17,801 nt of DNA from an uncultured Hungatella sp. GTDB taxonomy: Bacteria; Bacillota; Clostridia; Lachnospirales; Lachnospiraceae. A model generated the notes under the pieces. It saw nothing but the letters and a program-made list of their open reading frames with translations. It had not been told where the DNA came from and did no database searches. The translations under genes were made by a program, and so were the position numbers. The DNA is taken from positions 1 through 17,801 of the forward strand of contig CAJUJV010000007.1 of the NCBI GenBank assembly GCA_910586845.1, written 5' to 3'. Numbering within the stretch: the first letter of the stretch is position 1; each line of letters starts with the position of its first letter. This document shows, in pieces, positions 14,162 to 17,801 of this stretch.

Positions 14162-14428
14162 ATGGCCCAGACAAACATCAATATACGCATGGACGATACA
14201 TTGAAACAACAGTTTGACCACCTGTGCAATGAACTTGGTCTGACTATGACAGCCGCTTTCAATATCTTCGCCAAGACTATGGTACGTCAGCAGAAGATCC
14301 CATTTGAAATCTCTCTCAATGTTCCCAACGCTGAAACTCTGGCTGCCATTGATGATGTAAATCATGGAAGAAATCTCAGTAAATCATTCCATAGCGTTTC
14401 AGAGCTTATGGAGGACTTAAATGCTTAA
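14162..14428 (+). CDS. dinJ: RelB/DinJ family antitoxin
   Basis: An 88-residue antitoxin. The N-terminus (NINIRMDDTLKQQFDHLCNELGLTMTAAFNIFAK) is the ribbon-helix-helix DNA-binding segment typical of RelB/DinJ: a short beta strand, then two helices. The C-terminal part would wrap around and neutralise the toxin. The gene lies opposite in direction to all its neighbours and overlaps the toxin gene by 8 bp, so the two are translationally coupled. Base composition is more AT-rich than the flanking polysaccharide and epimerase genes, suggesting acquisition from elsewhere. It probably represses its promoter through the inverted repeat at 14107-14130. Confidence 0.9.
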   Translation: MAQTNINIRMDDTLKQQFDHLCNELGLTMTAAFNIFAKTMVRQQKIPFEISLNVPNAETLAAIDDVNHGRNLSKSFHSVSELMEDLNA

Positions 14429-14693
14429 TCTCCGTTATTCATCTAAATTTAAAAAAGATTACAAAACCATCATCAAACGTGGCTACAATCCAAAACTCCT
14501 GGAAGATGTCTTATCCATCCTTTGCGCGGAAGAACCTCTTCCTCTTAAATACAGAGATCATAATCTATCTGGTAGTTATGAGGGACACAGGGAATGTCAT
14601 ATCACTCCTGACTGGCTGCTAATATACAAAATTGAACAAAATATACTGATTCTTACATTAACCAGAACAGGAACTCATAGTGATCTGTTCTAA
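14421..14693 (+). CDS. yafQ: YafQ family mRNA-interferase toxin
   Basis: A 90-residue toxin of the RelE superfamily, YafQ branch. The pattern known from E. coli YafQ is present: H47 in RDHNLSG, H60 and D64 in ECHITPDWLL, H86 in TGTHSDLF, and the final F90. The 13-residue and 4-residue spacings between the first three and the final H-x3-F match that enzyme. Members bind the ribosome and cleave mRNA in the A site. Production is held in check by the DinJ-type partner encoded just upstream. All key residues are intact, so the toxin is probably active. Confidence 0.9.
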   Translation: MLNLRYSSKFKKDYKTIIKRGYNPKLLEDVLSILCAEEPLPLKYRDHNLSGSYEGHRECHITPDWLLIYKIEQNILILTLTRTGTHSDLF

Positions 14694-14698
14694 CCCTT

Positions 14699-14740
14699 AA
14701 GGGGATGTTGTTTTTAAGCAGCATCCCTTATAATATTGTT
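14699..14740 (+). terminator. Probable terminator of the toxin-antitoxin operon
   Basis: AAGGGGATG (14699-14707) pairs with CATCCCTT (14722-14729) with one bulged G, six bases after the toxin stop codon. A T/A-rich stretch rather than a clean T-run follows. On the opposite strand the same bases form the end of the epimerase remnant. Confidence 0.5.
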
Positions 14741-14803
14741 ATTAGGATGCTCCACTATAACATAGTTGGCGCACATCATGGAGGCCATAAGCTCAAATTG
14801 CAT
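14714..14803 (-). pseudogene. 5' remnant of a second epimerase gene (29-codon deleted frame)
   Basis: From its ATG this frame reads MQFELMASMMCANY, identical to the first 14 residues of the intact epimerase. It then jumps to VIVEHPNNNI, matching residues around 67-76 (LMVEHPNNNI), and ends IRDAA-stop. It thus looks like an epimerase gene with an in-frame internal deletion of about 52 codons and a missing 3' end. The differences from the intact gene across the first 14 codons and VEHPNNNI fall at third codon positions and are silent. This suggests that the copy diverged as a working gene before it was broken. The ribosome binding site (GAGGTG) is retained, so a short peptide could still be made. 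Confidence 0.75.
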
Positions 14804-14831
14804 GTTCAACACCTCTTTCTTATGCAAAATC

Positions 14832-16409
14832 TCAGATATGTATCTCTAACGCTTCCGTAATCCGCCGGCAGCTCTGATCATCGTCAAAATCATGCATGAT
14901 CTTCCTCAACCGCCCGCGCTTCTCTCTTGTGGAATCCACCCCCTGCCCGACCTCTCTGACAAACAGACAGAGGTCACGAAACGAGTATAACTCCGCCCCG
15001 GGAAGCCAGTCCTTTATATTGTCAAACACAAATCCCCGGCTCTCCCCGTACTCCTCCACGTCTTCCAGCGTAAATCCAATCGGCCTGTCCAAAAGCATAT
15101 AGTCAACGGCCGCCGAGGAATAATCGCTGATCAGCCCGTCCGCCAGTCCCAGGAGCTGATTGATCTGGATATCCTGATCCACAAGCATTTCATTGTCCAG
15201 CAGAATAATATGTTTCATGCCGATCCTTCCGATCCGGCTCCGATCCTGAAAGGGATGTAATTTTACCACAAGTATCGTATTCAGCTCTCCCAGCAGCCTG
15301 TCCAGCTCTTCCAGCTTCTCAAAGGTATCCACAATGGGAAGCCCTGTCTGCCCCTCCATCTCATATTCGTTAAGCTGAGTCAGCCCTGTTCTCGCCACCC
15401 GGAAGGTGGGAAGCCAGAAAAGGTATCGGTCCGCCCTGGGCACGGACAGGATTTCCCACGCCTCCCTGACAGGGTGGAACAGCCAGTCCTCCTTGGCGTA
15501 TCCCGTAACCAGCACCTGATCCTCCCGGAGTCCATAGATGTCCTGATGAATCTTTGAGTACAGCCGGCTGATCACGGTGGTGTACTCATATCGTTTCTCA
15601 CACCGGACAAAATTTACCCTAGTCTTAAAACCGCAGCCGTGCCACAGCTGCACCCGGATCTGATCCTTCCTGGCGTTCCTGGCGAATCCATAGGCGTCCG
15701 TCATGAACAGGTACCTGGCGAGACAGAGGGCTCTGTAGTACTGGTCCCTCTCTTCCGGGACCTCTGACACGGACCAGCCGAAAGAGAGAAAGGTAACATT
15801 GTTATACTTCTCCTCTATATGCCGGAAATCCGAAGGATTTTTCACCAGCCAGACCAGCTCATAGGTCTCATTGAAACGCTCCGCCAGCATATATTCGAAA
15901 AGCGCCCTGGCATTATCCGAGAAATCCATGCCCCGCACATAAGAGGAGGCGTGAGGGCCGCTGCGGAACACGATCAGGTCCTCCAGCGGCGTATCTTTGT
16001 ACTTCTCCCGATAAGATAACTCTGTCTCTGTTTCATAGCTGCAAAAATAGTAAACACGGAAACGGTCTCTGGCTTTCTCGTTCTGATGACTCAGTAATTT
16101 CTCATAAGCTTCTTTAAAATAGTCATTCAGAATAATGAAATACCCATCCGGATCCAATTGGGGAAATCGTTCATATGGATAAACAGGAAGCTCTCTGCCC
16201 CGGATAGAAAGGAAGCTTTTCTTTATTTCTTCCTCCCTCGATACCCGGTTGTCCGTATCCACCAGAACTCCGGTCAGACGATCTGCCAAATCATATTTTT
16301 CAAACAGTTCTTCCAGATATGTTTCCGACTCATCCACAAGATAGATCTTATGATTCTGATCCCGGAGCATATTCCGCGCCCGTTCTTCTGTCAGCTTCTT
16401 TAATCCCAT
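14832..16409 (-). CDS. CDP-glycerol glycerophosphotransferase-like protein (TagB/TagF family)
   Basis: A 525-residue transferase for teichoic-acid-like or phosphoglycerol-modified surface polymers. An N-terminal Rossmann-like module (about 20-110) precedes the catalytic GT-B part. The TagF-type motifs are present: QLWHGCGFK (about 254-262, usual form QxWHGTPLK), VLVTGYAKEDWLF in place of the usual GxPRxD, VVKLHP (about 381-386), and SDYSSAAVDYMLLDRPIGF (about 428-446). The start at 16409 overlaps the end of the methyltransferase gene (ATGGGATTAA); a longer frame to 16478 would overlap it by 79 bp. It would act on the cytoplasmic face of the membrane using CDP-glycerol or a related CDP-polyol. 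The last codons and the 28-bp spacer recur before the intact epimerase gene. Confidence 0.85.
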   Translation of the reverse strand: MGLKKLTEERARNMLRDQNHKIYLVDESETYLEELFEKYDLADRLTGVLVDTDNRVSREEEIKKSFLSIRGRELPVYPYERFPQLDPDGYFIILNDYFKEAYEKLLSHQNEKARDRFRVYYFCSYETETELSYREKYKDTPLEDLIVFRSGPHASSYVRGMDFSDNARALFEYMLAERFNETYELVWLVKNPSDFRHIEEKYNNVTFLSFGWSVSEVPEERDQYYRALCLARYLFMTDAYGFARNARKDQIRVQLWHGCGFKTRVNFVRCEKRYEYTTVISRLYSKIHQDIYGLREDQVLVTGYAKEDWLFHPVREAWEILSVPRADRYLFWLPTFRVARTGLTQLNEYEMEGQTGLPIVDTFEKLEELDRLLGELNTILVVKLHPFQDRSRIGRIGMKHIILLDNEMLVDQDIQINQLLGLADGLISDYSSAAVDYMLLDRPIGFTLEDVEEYGESRGFVFDNIKDWLPGAELYSFRDLCLFVREVGQGVDSTREKRGRLRKIMHDFDDDQSCRRITEALEIHI

Positions 16410-17584
16410 TGAACCGAATCTTCCTTTCCTCTCCTGTTCCAGTTTCCCAAAGCAATATCCGGAAATTCCTTCAGACATGGCCTGTCTATGTCCAATGGGA
16501 GCGTTATATTTTCTGTCTCCCGCGTTTTATATAAATCCTTTCTCACAAAAGAAAGCTCCAGCAGTTCCGGGAAAGGTATCTGATCGATCCAGATCACATT
16601 GCCATGATTATTTCCATGGACGTGAAAAAGCTCATGGGTCTCATTGATCTTTTTTAATGCGGAAAGAATAGCCGTATAATATTCCCGGGAAAGCAGCCCA
16701 TGGAGTTCAAAAACAATCTGATCAAATCTCCTCAAGGTATCTTGTCTCACTAAATGAAAGAAGCCCCTCTCCGCTCCCTCCACATCCATTTTCAGGATCA
16801 TGCCGTCATGATCACTGTGACCGTTCTCCTCCAGATAACGCTCTAAAGAGTTCAGCTCCTGAGACGTATCCTCTGAGTCCGCGATGCCCTTTTTAAAAAA
16901 ATGAAATCTCTCATGTTCAAAGGGAAGCTTATGGATCGTGTGATCGTACATAAAGATCTCATACCCTCTGTCTGCCATATCCATATCCCATGAGACATCA
17001 TCGCTGATCCCAAAAGAATAGGCGGTTCCTGAAGATCTGAAATCATCAATCATAATATAACCGCCGTCATCTTCTTTTCCTATCCGCGCAAGAGGTTTTT
17101 CTGAAATCCTCTTAATCTTTAACTGTCTGTTCAGTTCCGCCCAGAAACTCCAAAAGCCAGAGTCGAAACACGCTTTCGCTTCTTCCGCCGTATAACAGGA
17201 AATCTGAAACAGATCCGACCCTCCGGTGCATCCTTCCTCCACGGCTACCCGGTGATCCCCGGTTATGATCTGAGTCCGGTGAATTCCTCTGTCCAGGAGG
17301 GTTTTTATGATTTCTCTTCTTTCTGTTTCGGAATAGACCGTCACGACGATCAAGGCGTTTTCATCCTGTTTCAAAAAATCCACGGTGTGTACGGGAATTC
17401 GAAAATTCCTGTACTCCGACGCTCTTTGATCCACAATGTATTTCACTTTACAGTATCCTGTCTCCTCAATCTGCGCCAGATAACGTTTTCCGATTTTTCC
17501 AAATCCATATAAAATGATCTCTTCTCCGCGACATACTTTCTCAAACGGAAATAACTGATAGATACTCACTGTATTTTTCTTCAT
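16400..17584 (-). CDS. FkbM family methyltransferase
   Basis: A 394-residue protein. Residues about 20-110 form a Rossmann-like module opening with EEIILYGFGKIGKRYL and continuing to ALIVVTVYSETERREI. The C-terminal half is an FkbM-type SAM-dependent methyltransferase with the diagnostic LKMDVEGAE motif (264-272) and an upstream GISDDVSWD segment. FkbM enzymes in polysaccharide loci O-methylate sugars or lipid-linked glycans. GGGGAG lies just before the start. It is followed, with overlapping ends, by the glycerophosphotransferase and preceded at 21 bp by another gene, so all three are likely co-transcribed. Which sugar is methylated cannot be told. Confidence 0.85.
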   Translation of the reverse strand: MKKNTVSIYQLFPFEKVCRGEEIILYGFGKIGKRYLAQIEETGYCKVKYIVDQRASEYRNFRIPVHTVDFLKQDENALIVVTVYSETERREIIKTLLDRGIHRTQIITGDHRVAVEEGCTGGSDLFQISCYTAEEAKACFDSGFWSFWAELNRQLKIKRISEKPLARIGKEDDGGYIMIDDFRSSGTAYSFGISDDVSWDMDMADRGYEIFMYDHTIHKLPFEHERFHFFKKGIADSEDTSQELNSLERYLEENGHSDHDGMILKMDVEGAERGFFHLVRQDTLRRFDQIVFELHGLLSREYYTAILSALKKINETHELFHVHGNNHGNVIWIDQIPFPELLELSFVRKDLYKTRETENITLPLDIDRPCLKEFPDIALGNWNRRGKEDSVQWD

Positions 17585-17605
17585 AAATCTCCCCGGCTTC
17601 TGTCG

Positions 17606-17801
17606 TCAGCCTATCCATCCATTCACCTTCGCGTATTTCCAATATATCTCTTTCTGCTCAAACCAACGGATCTTGTGTTCCGGCACGCCTGTTTCCTCTA
17701 ACTGTCTTTTAACCTCACAGGCCTTGGCGGCGTTCTTAATGGTGATCACCACCACATCGTACTCTGCAGGCGGCAGTTCCTCCGGGGAGACCGTTGTCAT
17801 G
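17606..17801 (-). CDS. 3' end of a polysaccharide-locus gene, truncated by the window edge
   Basis: About the last 64 residues are visible; the start lies beyond the right edge and the ATG at the border is probably internal. The segment YDVVVITIKNAAKACEV then KRQLEETGVPEHKIRWFEQ has the beta-strand/helix layout seen in the Rossmann-like modules of the next two proteins (compare ALIVVTVYSETERREI in the methyltransferase). It is likely a methyltransferase, glycosyltransferase or oxidoreductase of the same locus. No specific function can be assigned. Confidence 0.6.
   Translation of the reverse strand, partial: MTTVSPEELPPAEYDVVVITIKNAAKACEVKRQLEETGVPEHKIRWFEQKEIYWKYAKVNGWIG

Overview
The window looks like chromosomal DNA of a moderately GC-rich Firmicute, most likely a Lachnospiraceae-type gut Clostridium. 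This is inferred from strong GGAGG-type ribosome binding sites, Firmicute-style promoters, a TPP riboswitch ahead of a thiXYZ-type transporter, GntR(FadR)/GntP sugar-acid genes and a CDP-glycerol-transferase polysaccharide locus. No rRNA, tRNA or CRISPR array was seen. Nearly every gene lies on the minus strand; the toxin-antitoxin pair is the exception.

Layout, left to right. (1) 1-2700: the edge of an integrated mobile element. An excisionase-like helix-turn-helix gene and a primase-polymerase/helicase gene overlap by ATGA. Upstream is an AT-rich, gene-free stretch of about 600 bp. It holds four 10-bp tandem repeats, inverted repeats, a diverged direct repeat resembling attachment-site debris, and the terminator of the neighbouring operon. 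(2) 2730-6540: a thiamine-precursor uptake operon read leftward: promoter, TPP riboswitch, intrinsic terminator, permease (ThiX), lipoprotein (ThiY), ATPase (ThiZ), then a TatD-type metal hydrolase overlapping the ATPase gene. (3) 6592-8800: one GH31 alpha-glycosidase gene with its own promoter. (4) 8807-13200: a sugar-acid utilisation cluster. It has a FadR-type GntR regulator, a GntP permease with a consensus promoter and a 16-bp palindromic operator candidate, and an IlvD/Edd-family dehydratase. (5) 13337-14831: a pentulose-phosphate 3-epimerase gene, a plus-strand DinJ/YafQ toxin-antitoxin module, and gene remnants on both sides of that module. (6) 14832-17801: part of a surface-polysaccharide locus with a CDP-glycerol glycerophosphotransferase-like protein, an FkbM methyltransferase, and the 3' end of a further gene.

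The most informative structure is at 13999-14900. The intact epimerase gene is preceded by the 3' tail of a second glycerophosphotransferase gene. The intact glycerophosphotransferase gene is followed by a 5' remnant of a second epimerase gene. Both junctions have the same 28-bp spacer. This reads as a former tandem duplication of a transferase-epimerase unit whose middle is now replaced by the toxin-antitoxin module. A second unexplained signal is a 31-bp element (28 of 31 bases shared) directly after intrinsic terminators in two unrelated leaders, at 6338-6368 and 10753-10783. In both cases the equivalent reading frame stays open up to the next gene's start codon.

All functions are read from motifs, context and family knowledge; no database search was run.
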